A DNA stretch of 64,000 nt from an uncultured Lachnospiraceae bacterium (lineage in GTDB: Bacteria; Bacillota; Clostridia; Lachnospirales; Lachnospiraceae), in the NCBI GenBank assembly GCA_902794095.1, contig CADBFZ010000006.1, positions 1 to 64,000 of the forward strand. Direction: 5' to 3'. Every line of letters starts with the position of its first letter. The stretch's first letter is position 1. This document shows, piece by piece, positions 36,800-47,214 of the stretch. The translations under genes were made by a program, and so were the position numbers. The notes below the pieces were generated by a model. The model saw nothing but the letters and a program-made list of their open reading frames with translations, made no database searches and was not told the DNA's origin.

Positions 36800-38245
36800 T
36801 TACGGTGTATATTCATCTTTCAAAAGCCATACACCATGTTCAAAATCTATTAATTCATAACAATCTAAATGTTCATACAAATCACCAAATGCCAGATCAT
36901 TTTCAAATATTATCATCTTAGGACGGGTTGAATTAATGTCTTCTTTCATAATGTCGTCACCATCAGGATAATGAACATGAATTAGTTGATAAAAGAATTT
37001 GGTTGGTGCAATCCTATCAGAAAGAACATAATAGGAACATGCATATCCAATAACAAGGATTTCATCATCAGGATCAGTATTTTCTTCTATCAAAGAAATA
37101 ATGTCTCCTTTAAACGGATCTATACTATTTCCTTCAGACATGCTAACACAAAATTTAGAAATATTACGTGCAAGGAATACAAATAAGCCAGCAGAGGCAA
37201 CTGCCAAAAGTAAGTAAATGAGCTTATTTTTTTCTTTTAATTTTGTATCAAAGCAATACCTTACAAACGCACAAGAAGGATATAAAGAACAAGGTATCAA
37301 AATCATTCCATAATGCATCGCATTAAAGCATGACATTGATGTCATATAAAGATTAAGAAACATGAAAAGAATATAGACAAAATTAAAAACAACATTTTTT
37401 CTTTTATAAATCAAGAACAAAAGAAAAACTAAATGAACTTCCATCATAGATTCAAAAAAGAATCTTTTCATAGTGAGAAAAAGCTCATATGGGATGAACA
37501 TCCCTTCAGTCATCATGAAATTTGTGAGAAAGCAATCTTTCCAATACTCATTCAAAATTCCGGTTACACCCATCCATATAACGAATGGAGCAGCTAAAGA
37601 AACCGCACCAGCAAAAAAAGCTATGGTAAATTTAACAGGAAATTTTTTCTGTCTGACCAAATAATCAACAACTACATAAATGCAAAAAATCGGCCACAGT
37701 ATAACCATATTGGGTTTAAGTAAAAAAACCGCACTAAAACATAAACCACAAATAAATATTTTAAAGATATTTACACGATCAAAAATAAAGTAATCAACAA
37801 AAATATAAATGGATACGATGAGAAAGAATAAAGCATACTCCTCATTCATATTTCCTTCGAAGACAACACCAAAAGAATTAATAGAAAAAACAACGCAAAT
37901 AAATGAGGCAAAAGAATCAAGAAACTTAAGAGCAAGTTTATAAGAAGCAATCAGAAAAGCAAGAACAAAAATAAACTCAATGATCCAAACACCATAGCGC
38001 TTATTTATACAATATCCAAGAAAATTGAGAATATACAAAAAAGGACCTTTATTATCGAATCCGTCTCTATACGGAAGTCCTCCTTTTGCAATCAGCATAC
38101 CCATATATCGATAGACATATGAATCCGGATTAAGATAATCTTCTTTTAACAATAAAGAAGTAGAAGAACATGTAATAAAAAAGCTAAGCAGAACGAATAA
38201 ACAATAATAAACTATATTCTTATTTTTTGAACTTTTAGATTCCAT
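36800..38245 (-). CDS. GT39-like polytopic membrane glycosyltransferase
   Basis: 481 residues from the ATG at 38243-38245, which overlaps the end of tyrA by 11 bases and has AAAGGG ten bases upstream; a longer reading adds 23 residues without family character. After one helix the first loop reads LNPDSYVYRYMG and PYRDGFDNKGPFLY, the acidic loop plus KGP motif typical of bacterial GT39/PMT_2-type enzymes. About ten more helices and a short soluble C-terminal domain follow. It would transfer a sugar from a polyprenyl phosphate outside the membrane; donor and acceptor are unknown. The gene is visibly more AT-rich than tyrA and the EF-G gene beside it, hinting at later acquisition. Confidence 0.78.
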   Translation of the reverse strand: MESKSSKNKNIVYYCLFVLLSFFITCSSTSLLLKEDYLNPDSYVYRYMGMLIAKGGLPYRDGFDNKGPFLYILNFLGYCINKRYGVWIIEFIFVLAFLIASYKLALKFLDSFASFICVVFSINSFGVVFEGNMNEEYALFFLIVSIYIFVDYFIFDRVNIFKIFICGLCFSAVFLLKPNMVILWPIFCIYVVVDYLVRQKKFPVKFTIAFFAGAVSLAAPFVIWMGVTGILNEYWKDCFLTNFMMTEGMFIPYELFLTMKRFFFESMMEVHLVFLLFLIYKRKNVVFNFVYILFMFLNLYMTSMSCFNAMHYGMILIPCSLYPSCAFVRYCFDTKLKEKNKLIYLLLAVASAGLFVFLARNISKFCVSMSEGNSIDPFKGDIISLIEENTDPDDEILVIGYACSYYVLSDRIAPTKFFYQLIHVHYPDGDDIMKEDINSTRPKMIIFENDLAFGDLYEHLDCYELIDFEHGVWLLKDEYTP

Positions 38246-39323
38246 GCAGTATATACCCTTTACCGGTAAGTATCTCAGCTGCCTTTGTCTTGGACGCTTC
38301 GTCCCAGAATCCAACAGTCATGTCACCGCCGATGTACTCGCGGTTATGCTGGATACCGATGTTCTTAATGTTGATTCCGTTAACCGCAAGGATCGTGGCA
38401 ACTGATGCGATCGCACCGGGTTCATCGGAAATATCGATTGAAAATTTGTGTGAGTCCTTAATGGGACCTGCACTCAAAGTGTTGAAGGAATTTCTATATG
38501 TTCCCGCATCATCAAAAAGATTCGAGATATAGTCTCCGTCCGCAGCATCAACCTTCTCTCTTATCTCACTGAGTCTGTCGATAAGATCACCGAGGAATCC
38601 GGAAATATTAACTTCATTTGATAAGCAGATTTCCCTCCACATCGCAGGTGATGAAGAAGCAACTCTAGTGATGTCCTTAAATCCACCTGCAGCTACGGTC
38701 TTCATTAGTCCGTCGCTGTAGTCGTTATTCTTAACAAGCTCTACAAGTGCTGCGGCTGCAAGATGAGGAATGTGGCTTACACCTGCAACTATCCTGTCGT
38801 GCTTCTCCGCATCCATTACGATGGGAATAGCACCAACGCTTGCAGCAAGATCTCTGATAACTTCTGCCTTCTTATCACCCTCTTCATAGGGAGTGATAAT
38901 GTAATATGCATTCCTGTAAAGATCCTTGGAAGAAGCGATGTAACCGGTTCTCTCAGAACCTGCCATGGGATGTCCGCCAACGAAGTTATCCTTCAGGCCT
39001 GCATCCTCTGCGGCTTTCATAATGGAACCCTTAACGGAACTTACATCAGTTACAATAGTCTTCTCGGAAACAAAAGGAGCAAGTGTCTTTAAAGCCTCGG
39101 CATTTTTGATAACGGGAAGGCAAAGGAAAACTACATCGCAATCCTTAAATCCTTCGCCAATCTCATGAACCGCTACGTCAACAACCCCGTCCGCCACAGC
39201 ATCTTCAAGCGCCTTGGGGCTTCTGTTATATGCAACGATCTCGCAAGCAGAATCGCAGTTTTTAAGCGCTCTTGCAAGCGATCCTCCTATAAGTCCGAGT
39301 CCTATAAATCCGTATTTACTCAT
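38235..39323 (-). CDS. tyrA: Prephenate dehydrogenase with C-terminal ACT domain
   Basis: 362 residues. The N-terminal NAD-binding motif is GFIGLGLIGGSLA, the prephenate-binding segment HPMAGSERTGY lies near residue 116, and a helical dimer domain follows. About residues 290-362 form an ACT regulatory domain (SIDISDEPGAIASVATIL) that in this family senses tyrosine. It converts prephenate to 4-hydroxyphenylpyruvate in tyrosine synthesis. It overlaps the vanZ-like gene by four bases (ATGA) and the downstream GT gene by 11, so all are co-transcribed. Linkage with pheST places aromatic amino acid supply and use together. Confidence 0.95.
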   Translation of the reverse strand: MSKYGFIGLGLIGGSLARALKNCDSACEIVAYNRSPKALEDAVADGVVDVAVHEIGEGFKDCDVVFLCLPVIKNAEALKTLAPFVSEKTIVTDVSSVKGSIMKAAEDAGLKDNFVGGHPMAGSERTGYIASSKDLYRNAYYIITPYEEGDKKAEVIRDLAASVGAIPIVMDAEKHDRIVAGVSHIPHLAAAALVELVKNNDYSDGLMKTVAAGGFKDITRVASSSPAMWREICLSNEVNISGFLGDLIDRLSEIREKVDAADGDYISNLFDDAGTYRNSFNTLSAGPIKDSHKFSIDISDEPGAIASVATILAVNGINIKNIGIQHNREYIGGDMTVGFWDEASKTKAAEILTGKGYILHGI

Positions 39324-39847
39324 CTGTTCTTCTTCCGGTCTTTAGTAATATATAAAACAAAACAAAATAAAGTGCTTCCGAATGTATCAAGCAAAACATC
39401 CCATACGGAAGCATATCTTCCGGGCACAAAATACTGATGAAGTTCATCAAACCCGGCAAGGATAAACACCAGGGTATTACACAGCACATAAAGTGTTCTG
39501 CCTTTACCGCCCTCCGCCCTGTACTCTTTTATAAGAGGCAAGTAAGAAAACGCAAAGAGACTTCCGAGCACGCCATATTCCAGCAGATGCGCAAGCTTCC
39601 TCAGCGGATGCTCAAAATATCCCGCAAGTGCCAAAACATCTGCCGCACTGTGGTCCCCGAACGAATAAAAAAATTTCGCTATACCCTCAGCAATATCAAA
39701 ACTCAAACTTCCCGATGCATCTGCATCCTGCGCAGAAAACCTGTTAATGACGAGCGCATAGAATATCACGGCTGCGCCGCAAAAGAAAACGCACGTCGCC
39801 TTCTTCTTACGCGGAGAAGTTTTAAATACTTTGAAAAATAAACTCAC
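39320..39847 (-). CDS. VanZ-family membrane protein
   Basis: 175 residues with four predicted membrane helices. The motifs are FSAQ after the first helix, RKLAHLLEYGVLG, and DELHQYFVPGR followed by SVWDVLLDTFGS, all typical of VanZ-like proteins. VanZ gives low-level teicoplanin resistance in enterococci, but most homologues have no defined role. ATGA overlap with the PilZ gene upstream and with tyrA downstream shows tight co-expression. Confidence 0.9.
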   Translation of the reverse strand: MSLFFKVFKTSPRKKKATCVFFCGAAVIFYALVINRFSAQDADASGSLSFDIAEGIAKFFYSFGDHSAADVLALAGYFEHPLRKLAHLLEYGVLGSLFAFSYLPLIKEYRAEGGKGRTLYVLCNTLVFILAGFDELHQYFVPGRYASVWDVLLDTFGSTLFCFVLYITKDRKKNR

Positions 39848-40185
39848 TGCTGATTCATGTTGGTGACTGTCTGATATGTAGCGATTCTCTGAGCTTCCAT
39901 CTCAGGAAGACCTACGAATGAAGAACCGTAGAAATACTCATCACCCTTCTTCTCTATTCTGACGATCTCAAGGAAAGCATGAAGAACTTCCTTAGTCCAG
40001 ATCTCAAGAAAGCTTTCGTAAACAGCACCGATCTCAAGAGCTTTGTTGCAGGTAAATCCTACACCACCCTTTGATACATCAGTGATATCGATGGTAACTT
40101 CCTCACCGGCATCCTGTGAATCAAGTCTCTTGATCATGAGCTTTGAAGTAAGTTCAGATCTCTGGGAATGTCTCTTTTCCTCCAT
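39844..40185 (-). CDS. PilZ-domain protein, probable c-di-GMP receptor
   Basis: 113 residues, essentially one PilZ domain. The N-terminal RHSQRSE provides the RxxxR c-di-GMP-binding motif and DVSKGGVGF provides the D/N-x-S-x-x-G motif. It has no other domain, so it probably acts by binding a partner. AGGAGGT upstream of the ATG overlaps the queA stop codon (TAGGAGG). The partner is unknown; the window holds type IV pilus genes, one known type of c-di-GMP output, but they are 25 kb away. Confidence 0.92.
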   Translation of the reverse strand: MEEKRHSQRSELTSKLMIKRLDSQDAGEEVTIDITDVSKGGVGFTCNKALEIGAVYESFLEIWTKEVLHAFLEIVRIEKKGDEYFYGSSFVGLPEMEAQRIATYQTVTNMNQQ

Positions 40186-40194
40186 GTGTACCTC

Positions 40195-41244
40195 CTAGAT
40201 AAATAAACATGCATCGCCGAAACTGAAAAATCTGTATCTTTCCCGTACTGCTTCTTCATAAGCTTCGAGTACTTTCTCTCTGCCTGCGAACGCAGATACG
40301 AGCATTACAAGTGTGGATTCGGGCAGATGGAAATTAGTGATCAGCCCTTCCATTATCTTAAATTCATATCCGGGATAAATGAAAATATCCGTATCCCCTG
40401 AACCCGGTTTTACTATATAACCGTCCCCGTCCGGATTCTTAACAGCGCTGCTTTCAACAGTTCTGCAGCTTGTAGTTCCTACGCAGATTACTCTTCCGCC
40501 GGCAGCCTTGGTATCGTTAATAACCTTGGCTGTCTCAGGAGTAACTTCATAGCTTTCCGTATGCATCTTGTGATCTGTGATCACATCCTCTTTAACCGGT
40601 CTGAATGTTCCGAGACCTACATGAAGAGTTACATAAGCAAGTTTTACCCCTTTCTCTTCAAGCTTCTTCAAGAGCTCGGGAGTAAAATGAAGTCCTGCGG
40701 TAGGTGCTGCCGCAGATCCGTCAAACTTGGCATAAACCGTGTTGTATCTGGTAGGATCTGCAAGCTTATGTGTGATGTACGGAGGAAGAGGCATCTCTCC
40801 TAATTTGTCGAGTACCTCTTCGAATATTCCATCAAATTCAAATCTTACGATTCGGTTACCACCTTCAATGACATCAAGTATCTCTGCCTTTAAAATTCCG
40901 TCACCGAAAACAAGACGCTGACCCGGTTTGCAACTCTTACCCGGTCTTACAAGTGTCTCCCAATCGGTGCCTGATATTCTCTTAAGGAGCAGGAGTTCAA
41001 CAGCACCGCCCGTCTTCTCACGCTGACCGAGAAGTCTTGCGGGAATAACCTTGGTGTTATTGAGAACAAGGCAGTCACCCGGATTAATGTATTCGATTAT
41101 ATCTTTGAATATCTTATGAGTTCTTACCCCGGTCTCTCTATCCACAACAAGAAGTCTTGATGAAGATCTGTCTTCAAGAGGATCCTGTGCGATAAGTTCC
41201 TTGGGAAGATCATAATAATAATCCGATCTGCGAAGTTCGCTCAT
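40195..41244 (-). CDS. queA: S-adenosylmethionine:tRNA ribosyltransferase-isomerase
   Basis: 349 residues from the ATG at 41242-41244, which shares one base with the stop codon of the aminopeptidase gene (TAATG). Family motifs include [13 protein letters not shown] at the start, [20 protein letters not shown] and [18 protein letters not shown]. The enzyme moves the ribosyl part of SAM onto preQ1 in the tRNA wobble position, a late step in queuosine synthesis. No other queuosine genes are in the window. Confidence 0.97.
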   Translation of the reverse strand: MSELRRSDYYYDLPKELIAQDPLEDRSSSRLLVVDRETGVRTHKIFKDIIEYINPGDCLVLNNTKVIPARLLGQREKTGGAVELLLLKRISGTDWETLVRPGKSCKPGQRLVFGDGILKAEILDVIEGGNRIVRFEFDGIFEEVLDKLGEMPLPPYITHKLADPTRYNTVYAKFDGSAAAPTAGLHFTPELLKKLEEKGVKLAYVTLHVGLGTFRPVKEDVITDHKMHTESYEVTPETAKVINDTKAAGGRVICVGTTSCRTVESSAVKNPDGDGYIVKPGSGDTDIFIYPGYEFKIMEGLITNFHLPESTLVMLVSAFAGREKVLEAYEEAVRERYRFFSFGDACLFI

Positions 41245-42662
41245 TATAAAGCCATGCCTTTGCAAAATGCGATATAGCCCTTATAGGTCTCATATACATC
41301 AGCCTTGGAAGTAGCTTCCCAAGGTGAGTGCATGTTGAGAACGGCAACACCGCAGTCGATTACGTTCATTCCGTAAAGAGCAAGGATGTAAGCGATGGTT
41401 CCGCCTCCGCCGAGATCTACTCTTCCGAGTTCTGCAAACTGATAAGTGATGTTTGCATCTTCATATACCTTACGGATAGCTGCGATGTACTCAGCATTAG
41501 CATCATTAGATCCGCTCTTTCCGCGAGATCCGGTGAACTTGTTGAATACTACACCGCCACCGAGGTATGCTGCATTCTTCTTCTCAAATGCTGATTCGTA
41601 ATTGGGATCAACACCCGCAGATACATCGCTTGAAAGCATGCAGCTTCTTGCAAGTGCTCTCTTAAGGTCGATCTCTGATTTATATTCGCCGCAAAGATTC
41701 ATAACCTCTGCAACTGCGTTCTCGAAGAACTTACTTCTCATTCCGGTTGCGCCAACCGAACCAATTTCCTCTTTATCTACGAGGATGGTGCAAACGGTTC
41801 TGTCGCAAGTAGGAAGATCGAGCATTGCTCTGAGTGAAGTATAAGCACATACTCTGTCATCCTGTCCGTAAGAAAGAATCATGCTTCTGTCAAAGCCTGC
41901 TTCTCTTGCTCTTCCTGCAGGAACAACTTCAAGCTCAGCTGAAAGGAAATCCTTCTCTTCAAATCCATACTGGTCCTTGAGAATCTGAAGGATAGCCTTC
42001 TTAACGGGCTCCTTCTCGTCCTTCTTATCCTTAGCCTTTACATCGTTACCGAAAACGATGGGCTTATTTCCGATGATGACATCAAGGTCTTCACCTTCAA
42101 CAACCTTGGACGCTTTCTTTTCCATCTGCTCCTGAGCAAGGTGGATGAGAAGATCCGATACGAAGAATACAGGATCGTCGGGATCTTCACCTACGTTGAT
42201 CTCGATGGTGGTTCCGTCGGTCTTAACAACTACGCCGTGGATTGCAAGAGGAAGCGCAACGTACTGGTACTTCTTGATTCCACCGTAGTAGTGAGTATCA
42301 AGGATTGCAAAATCATCCTTCTCGTAAAGAGGATTCTGCTTAACATCCATTCTGGGGCTGTCGATGTGAGCACCGAGGATGTTGATACCTTCTGAGAAAG
42401 GCTTCTTACCGATCTTGAACATAACAACGGACTTGTTCATCCATACGGAGTAAACCTTATCTCCGGTCTTAAGTTTCTTTTTAGATGCGATGAGTTTCTC
42501 GAGCTCTACATAGCCTGCTTCTTCTGCCATGTTAACGATCTCGTCGACGCATTCTCTTTCGGTTTTTCCGTTTGAAAGGAAGTCGATGTACTCAGCATTT
42601 ACCTTCTCAAGCTTTTTGAGTTCAGCCTGAGAATACTTTTTCCATACCTTATCGTATTCCAT
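41244..42662 (-). CDS. M18-family metalloaminopeptidase
   Basis: 472 residues. Zinc-binding and active-site segments are visible: [10 protein letters not shown] near residue 95, [14 protein letters not shown] near 290, [13 protein letters not shown], and a C-terminal [13 protein letters not shown] with the last metal-binding His. The family (aspartyl/lysyl aminopeptidase type) removes N-terminal residues from peptides in the cytoplasm. AAAGGAG precedes the ATG. A GC-rich imperfect hairpin lies in the 57-base gap after pheT, but it has no T-tract. Confidence 0.93.
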   Translation of the reverse strand: MEYDKVWKKYSQAELKKLEKVNAEYIDFLSNGKTERECVDEIVNMAEEAGYVELEKLIASKKKLKTGDKVYSVWMNKSVVMFKIGKKPFSEGINILGAHIDSPRMDVKQNPLYEKDDFAILDTHYYGGIKKYQYVALPLAIHGVVVKTDGTTIEINVGEDPDDPVFFVSDLLIHLAQEQMEKKASKVVEGEDLDVIIGNKPIVFGNDVKAKDKKDEKEPVKKAILQILKDQYGFEEKDFLSAELEVVPAGRAREAGFDRSMILSYGQDDRVCAYTSLRAMLDLPTCDRTVCTILVDKEEIGSVGATGMRSKFFENAVAEVMNLCGEYKSEIDLKRALARSCMLSSDVSAGVDPNYESAFEKKNAAYLGGGVVFNKFTGSRGKSGSNDANAEYIAAIRKVYEDANITYQFAELGRVDLGGGGTIAYILALYGMNVIDCGVAVLNMHSPWEATSKADVYETYKGYIAFCKGMAL

Positions 42663-42719
42663 ATTAATAACTCCTTTATAGCCACGCCGGAGGGTCCTGC
42701 AGCGGCTGATATAAATAAT

Positions 42720-45140
42720 TTAACTTCTTAACTCGATACCGAGAGACTGTAATCCGTTAAGGATCTTCTTCATTGCTCCGTTGACGTCGTTGTCTTCAAG
42801 AGTTCTGTCCTTAGCACGGAATGTGAGTGAATATGCAACGGACTTGAATCCCTTTGCAACCTGCTCGCCTTCGTAGATATCGAAGAGCTTAATGTCCTCG
42901 AGGATCTTTCCGCCGCGCTGTGAGAAGATGGTCTCGATCTGGCCTGCAAGTACATCGCTGGGAACGAGCATTGAAAGGTCTCTGGTAACTGCAGGGAACT
43001 TAGCGATGCCTTCGTACTTATGATCAAATGATACGTAACCGATCATTGCGGGCATATCTACAACTGCGATGTAAACTCTGGTCTTGATGTCATAAGCGTT
43101 GCAAACAGCAGGATGAACTTCACCGAGATATCCGATGGTCTGTCCGTCATACTTGATAAGAGCCTGTCTTCCGGGATGAAGGAAGCTCTTGCCTGCGTTA
43201 GGATCGTACTCTCTCTTTTTCTTCATTCCTACGGAACCAAAGAACTCTTCAACAGCACCCTTCATGGTGAAGAAATCACCCTTGCCGTAGAATCCGAGGG
43301 TGAACTGCATTCTCTCATCGGGATAATCGGAAAGAGGAAGTGAATCGGCAACATAGATATTGCCGAGCTCATAGAGCTTAACTTCAGGATTTCTGTGGTT
43401 GTAGTTATTTGCAAGGCAGTTAAGCATTCCGTTTACGGATATTGTTCTCATAACAGAGAAATCTTCTCCGAGAGGATTGCTGATCTTGATAGCCTGTCTC
43501 TCAGCTGCATCTGCAGGAAGATTAAGCTTATCAAATACCTTGGGGCTTTCGAATGAATAGAAGTAAGCCTGTGAGAATCCGCACATCTCTGCAGTCTCTC
43601 TAGCCTTCTCTTCTACGCGGTTCTTAAGTCCCAGACCACCCATTGCGTTTCCGCCGGGAAGGGTTGTAGGGATCTTGTCATAGCCTTTGAATCTTGCAAC
43701 TTCCTCAGCAAGGTCACAGTTGCCGATAAGATCCTGTCTGAAAGAAGGAATTACTATTTCTCCGGCTGCCTTATCATATACAAGCTCTTCTTTCTCGAAT
43801 ACAGCGATCATCTCATCAGCGGTATATGAAGTTCCGAGAAGTGCATTGATACGGTCGGGCTCAAACTTGATTCTCTTAAGTTCAGCAATAGGCTCCTTAA
43901 CATCTACGATTCCGCCTACTACTTCACCTGCGCCGAGCTCTTCAATGAGCTGGCAAGCTCTGTTCATTGCATCTTCAGCATTTCTGGGATCGAGTCCTTT
44001 TTCGAAGATACCTGATGCATCGGTTCTGAGTCCGATTCTCTTAGATGACTTTCTGATATTGGTTCCGTTGAATGTAGCTGCTTCGAAAAGAAGGGTCTTA
44101 GCATCATCAGTGATCATGGTGTTTTCACCGCCCATGATTCCGGCAATACCGATCTCTTTCTCACCGTCACAGATCATAAGAACGTCCTTGTCGAGATTAC
44201 GCTCCTGACCATCGAGGGTAACGAACTTATCTCCGTCCTTAGCACGTCTTACGATGATCTTACCGCCTGCTACTTTATCAAAATCGAATGCATGCATGGG
44301 CTGTCCATACTCAAGCATTACGAAGTTGGTGATATCTACGATATTGTTGATAGGTCTGATGCCTGCAGCACCAAGTCTGTACTGCATCCACTTGGGTGAA
44401 GGCTCAACCTTGATATTTCTTACAAGTCTTGCGGTATAACGAGGGCAAAGATCCGGAGCCTGTACCTCAACCTTTACGAAGTCGTTAACGTTCTCGTTAT
44501 TTCCGGTTTCTTTTACAACAGGGGGCTTGAACTCTTTACCGAATGTAGCTGCCGCTTCTCTTGCGATACCTAAGATGCTGTAGCAGTCAACTCTGTTGGA
44601 AGTAACTTCGTACTCAACAACGGTGTCATGAAGACCGAGAAGTTCTACGGCATCAGCGCCTACTTCTACGTCATCGGGGAAAATATAAATTCCCTCGGGA
44701 TCAGCTTCGGGATAGAAATTACAATCACTTCCGAGCTCATCGATGGAGCACATCATACCGAATGACTCGATTCCGCGAAGCTTACCTGCTTTAATCTTAT
44801 ATCCGTTTTCAGGTGCAGGGCCGTCATCGTGAGCACTTCCCGCAACGTTACCGCCTACGAGAACTACGGGTACCTTATTTCCCTTCTTAACATTGGGAGC
44901 TCCGGTAACGATCTGAATGGTCTCGGTTCCGGTATTAACCTGACATACAACGAGCTTGTCAGCATCGGGATGCTGCTGGACATCGAGAACTTCACCAACG
45001 ATGATCTTATCGAGGTTCTTATCTCTTCTGGTATAGTTTTCTACTTTGGTGCCGGACAGGGTCATTCCGTCCCTGTACTCCTGATCGGTTACATCAAGAT
45101 CAGGCACATAATCTTTAATCCAAGACAATGGAGTGTTCAT
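42720..45140 (-). CDS. pheT: Phenylalanyl-tRNA synthetase beta subunit
   Basis: 806 residues. The N-terminus is MNTPLSWIKDYV; next comes a tRNA-binding domain (LDVQQHPDADKLVVCQVN), a B3/4 region, a B5 domain and a catalytic-like core. The C-terminal FDX-ACB domain begins near KFPAVTRDLSMLVP and ends ...LGIELRS. It forms the alpha2-beta2 enzyme with PheS and carries editing and tRNA-binding functions. It lies 37 bases after pheS. Confidence 0.97.
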   Translation of the reverse strand: MNTPLSWIKDYVPDLDVTDQEYRDGMTLSGTKVENYTRRDKNLDKIIVGEVLDVQQHPDADKLVVCQVNTGTETIQIVTGAPNVKKGNKVPVVLVGGNVAGSAHDDGPAPENGYKIKAGKLRGIESFGMMCSIDELGSDCNFYPEADPEGIYIFPDDVEVGADAVELLGLHDTVVEYEVTSNRVDCYSILGIAREAAATFGKEFKPPVVKETGNNENVNDFVKVEVQAPDLCPRYTARLVRNIKVEPSPKWMQYRLGAAGIRPINNIVDITNFVMLEYGQPMHAFDFDKVAGGKIIVRRAKDGDKFVTLDGQERNLDKDVLMICDGEKEIGIAGIMGGENTMITDDAKTLLFEAATFNGTNIRKSSKRIGLRTDASGIFEKGLDPRNAEDAMNRACQLIEELGAGEVVGGIVDVKEPIAELKRIKFEPDRINALLGTSYTADEMIAVFEKEELVYDKAAGEIVIPSFRQDLIGNCDLAEEVARFKGYDKIPTTLPGGNAMGGLGLKNRVEEKARETAEMCGFSQAYFYSFESPKVFDKLNLPADAAERQAIKISNPLGEDFSVMRTISVNGMLNCLANNYNHRNPEVKLYELGNIYVADSLPLSDYPDERMQFTLGFYGKGDFFTMKGAVEEFFGSVGMKKKREYDPNAGKSFLHPGRQALIKYDGQTIGYLGEVHPAVCNAYDIKTRVYIAVVDMPAMIGYVSFDHKYEGIAKFPAVTRDLSMLVPSDVLAGQIETIFSQRGGKILEDIKLFDIYEGEQVAKGFKSVAYSLTFRAKDRTLEDNDVNGAMKKILNGLQSLGIELRS

Positions 45141-45177
45141 ATCTATAAAATCCTTTCGTCATAGGTTGAATGTATCA

Positions 45178-46197
45178 TCAGAACTGCTTAAGGAATCTGA
45201 AGTCGTTTTCATAGAGGAGTCTGAGGTCATCGATCTCGTATTTAAGAAGAGCGATTCTCTCAAGTCCTACTCCGAAAGCAAAACCGTTGTACTCGTTAGG
45301 ATCGATGTTACACATCTCAAGTACGTGAGGGTGAACCATTCCGCAGCCGAGGATCTCAATCCATCCTTCGTTCTTACAGAATCTGCATCCCTTACCGCCG
45401 CACTTAAAGCAGGATACATCCATCTCTGCAGAGGGCTCAGTGAAAGGGAAGTGATGAGGTCTGAACTTAACCTTGGTATTCTCACCGAACATCTGACGTG
45501 CGAATTCCTGAAGGGTTCCCTTAAGATCGGCAAATGTAATATTTTTATCAATAACAAGACCTTCAACCTGGTGGAAGCAGGGTGAATGGGTAGCATCAAC
45601 TTCATCTGAACGGAATACTCTTCCGGGTGCGATCATTCTGATGGGAAGTCTGCCCTTTTCCATCTCATGGATCTGACATCCTGAAGTCTGGGTTCTGAGA
45701 AGCATCTCGCCATTGATATAGAAAGTATCCTGCTCGTCCTTGGCGGGATGATCTGCAGGGATATTGAGTGCTTCGAAGTTGTAATAGTCCTTCTCGATTT
45801 CAGGGCCTTCAACAACTTCATACCCCATACCGATGAATACTCTCTCAATCTCATCGAGAGCGATCTGAATGGGATGACGATGACCGGGAGTAGGTACATC
45901 ACCGGGAAGTGTTACGTCTATGGTCTCAGTCTTAAGCCTGAGGTCAAGAGCAGCATTTTCAAGCTTAGCCCTGGTCTCTTCAAGAACCTTCTCAATCTCT
46001 GCTCTGGTGTCATTAACAAGCTGTCCTACCTTGGGACGATCCTCGGGGGATACGTCCTTCATGGACTTAAGAACTTCGGTAAGTTCTCCTTTTTTACCGA
46101 GGATAGCGACACGTACTTCGTTAAGCTTATCGGGAGTATCGCTTTCCGCAATCTTGGCAAGTGCTTTCTGCCTTATCTCTTCAAGTTTCTCTTTCAT
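45178..46197 (-). CDS. pheS: Phenylalanyl-tRNA synthetase alpha subunit
   Basis: 339 residues, usual for the catalytic subunit. An N-terminal coiled coil precedes class II motif 1 (GHRHPIQIALDEIERVFIGMGY), motif 2 (MIAPGRVFRSDEVDATH) and motif 3 (GFAFGVGLERIALLKY). GGAAGG lies just before the ATG, preceded by a small GGCC-CAAG-GGCC hairpin (46206-46222 region) that could affect translation. There is no room for a T-box, since yihY ends 33 bases upstream. Confidence 0.97.
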   Translation of the reverse strand: MKEKLEEIRQKALAKIAESDTPDKLNEVRVAILGKKGELTEVLKSMKDVSPEDRPKVGQLVNDTRAEIEKVLEETRAKLENAALDLRLKTETIDVTLPGDVPTPGHRHPIQIALDEIERVFIGMGYEVVEGPEIEKDYYNFEALNIPADHPAKDEQDTFYINGEMLLRTQTSGCQIHEMEKGRLPIRMIAPGRVFRSDEVDATHSPCFHQVEGLVIDKNITFADLKGTLQEFARQMFGENTKVKFRPHHFPFTEPSAEMDVSCFKCGGKGCRFCKNEGWIEILGCGMVHPHVLEMCNIDPNEYNGFAFGVGLERIALLKYEIDDLRLLYENDFRFLKQF

Positions 46198-46230
46198 ATA
46201 ATTCCTTCCCGGCCCTTGGGCCTAAGATTA

Positions 46231-47190
46231 TTATCTGTTTTTAATAGCTTTCAGCTCATGGAAAACATGAGGTCTGACGTGGTTAAAATACGCCCCCAGA
46301 AGAAACAGGTACATACATGCATATACCCACAGCATGGCGACCACAAGGAGTGACATCGTTCCGTAAACTGTGATCGCATAGCCCATATTTACAATCATCG
46401 TAAAGAGCACCGATATGCCCATCCAACCCGCTGATGCAAACATGGCTCCCGGGAGCTGACTAAAGTATTTAAGCTTTAGCCCGCTTGTCTGAAGACTTTG
46501 ACCCGTCTCATCTATCGAAGGATCCGTTTCGTTCCAGATCCTAACGAGTTTTTTATCGGAAAACATCTTGATCTGGGTCGTCTTATTTTGCGGACCGCGG
46601 TAGGGCATCCATGTATAAAACACTGCAAAAACCAGTGACAGGATTATGAATGTATATAAAAGTCTCGGTTTCATCAAATAGCTCTTCAAAACCGAAGCGT
46701 CAATTTTCAAGTAAATAAGAACTCGTTTAAAGAGGTCCGTTCCGACTACTATTATCGAAATACTCATTAGCAGGGCAAGGAGCATGACGAACATATAAAA
46801 GGCACTCACTATTCGAAGGTGCAACCAGTTTCGCTCCTCTTTGACCTCATTGACCGTATCAAGCCCCTGAATAAGAGCCTGTATACCTTTGCCTGCCGTC
46901 CATATCGTCGCAATGATCGATATCGTGACGACTCCGGCCGTCGAATCATAGATCTGATAAACCAGCGACTCCAGGAAGTCATTAAATATGATCGGTGTCG
47001 AGGCTTCAATCAGCTTTATCAGCTCAATCTCCGTAAGCCCCGTGTACGGGAACATGCTGCAAATAAGCACCAAAATAGGAACCAGCGAGATAAAAAGAAA
47101 AAAAGCCGCGCTGGCCGAGTAGGCATTAATATCGAGCTGCCGCATCGTTATGGCAAATCTTCTTGCTTTTGCAAACAGTTCAACTATCAT
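46231..47190 (-). CDS. YihY/BrkB-family membrane protein
   Basis: 319 residues with six predicted membrane helices. The family start is visible as DINAYSASAAFFLFISLVP, with TAGKGIQALIQGLD in the middle and a glycine/serine-rich last pair of helices. The biochemical role of this family is unsettled despite its old ribonuclease BN label. The ATG at 47188-47190 has no clear ribosome binding site, so the true start is uncertain; Met17 is an alternative but would cut into the conserved N-terminus. It follows the candidate 6S RNA and precedes pheS by 33 bases. Confidence 0.85.
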   Translation of the reverse strand: MIVELFAKARRFAITMRQLDINAYSASAAFFLFISLVPILVLICSMFPYTGLTEIELIKLIEASTPIIFNDFLESLVYQIYDSTAGVVTISIIATIWTAGKGIQALIQGLDTVNEVKEERNWLHLRIVSAFYMFVMLLALLMSISIIVVGTDLFKRVLIYLKIDASVLKSYLMKPRLLYTFIILSLVFAVFYTWMPYRGPQNKTTQIKMFSDKKLVRIWNETDPSIDETGQSLQTSGLKLKYFSQLPGAMFASAGWMGISVLFTMIVNMGYAITVYGTMSLLVVAMLWVYACMYLFLLGAYFNHVRPHVFHELKAIKNR

Positions 47191-47214
47191 AGATCAGTCA
47201 TAAAAACGCAATAA

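Noticed and set aside
46198..46230. T-box or terminator ahead of pheS
   Set aside because: Only 33 bases separate yihY and pheS. The GGCC-CAAG-GGCC hairpin there has no T-tract.
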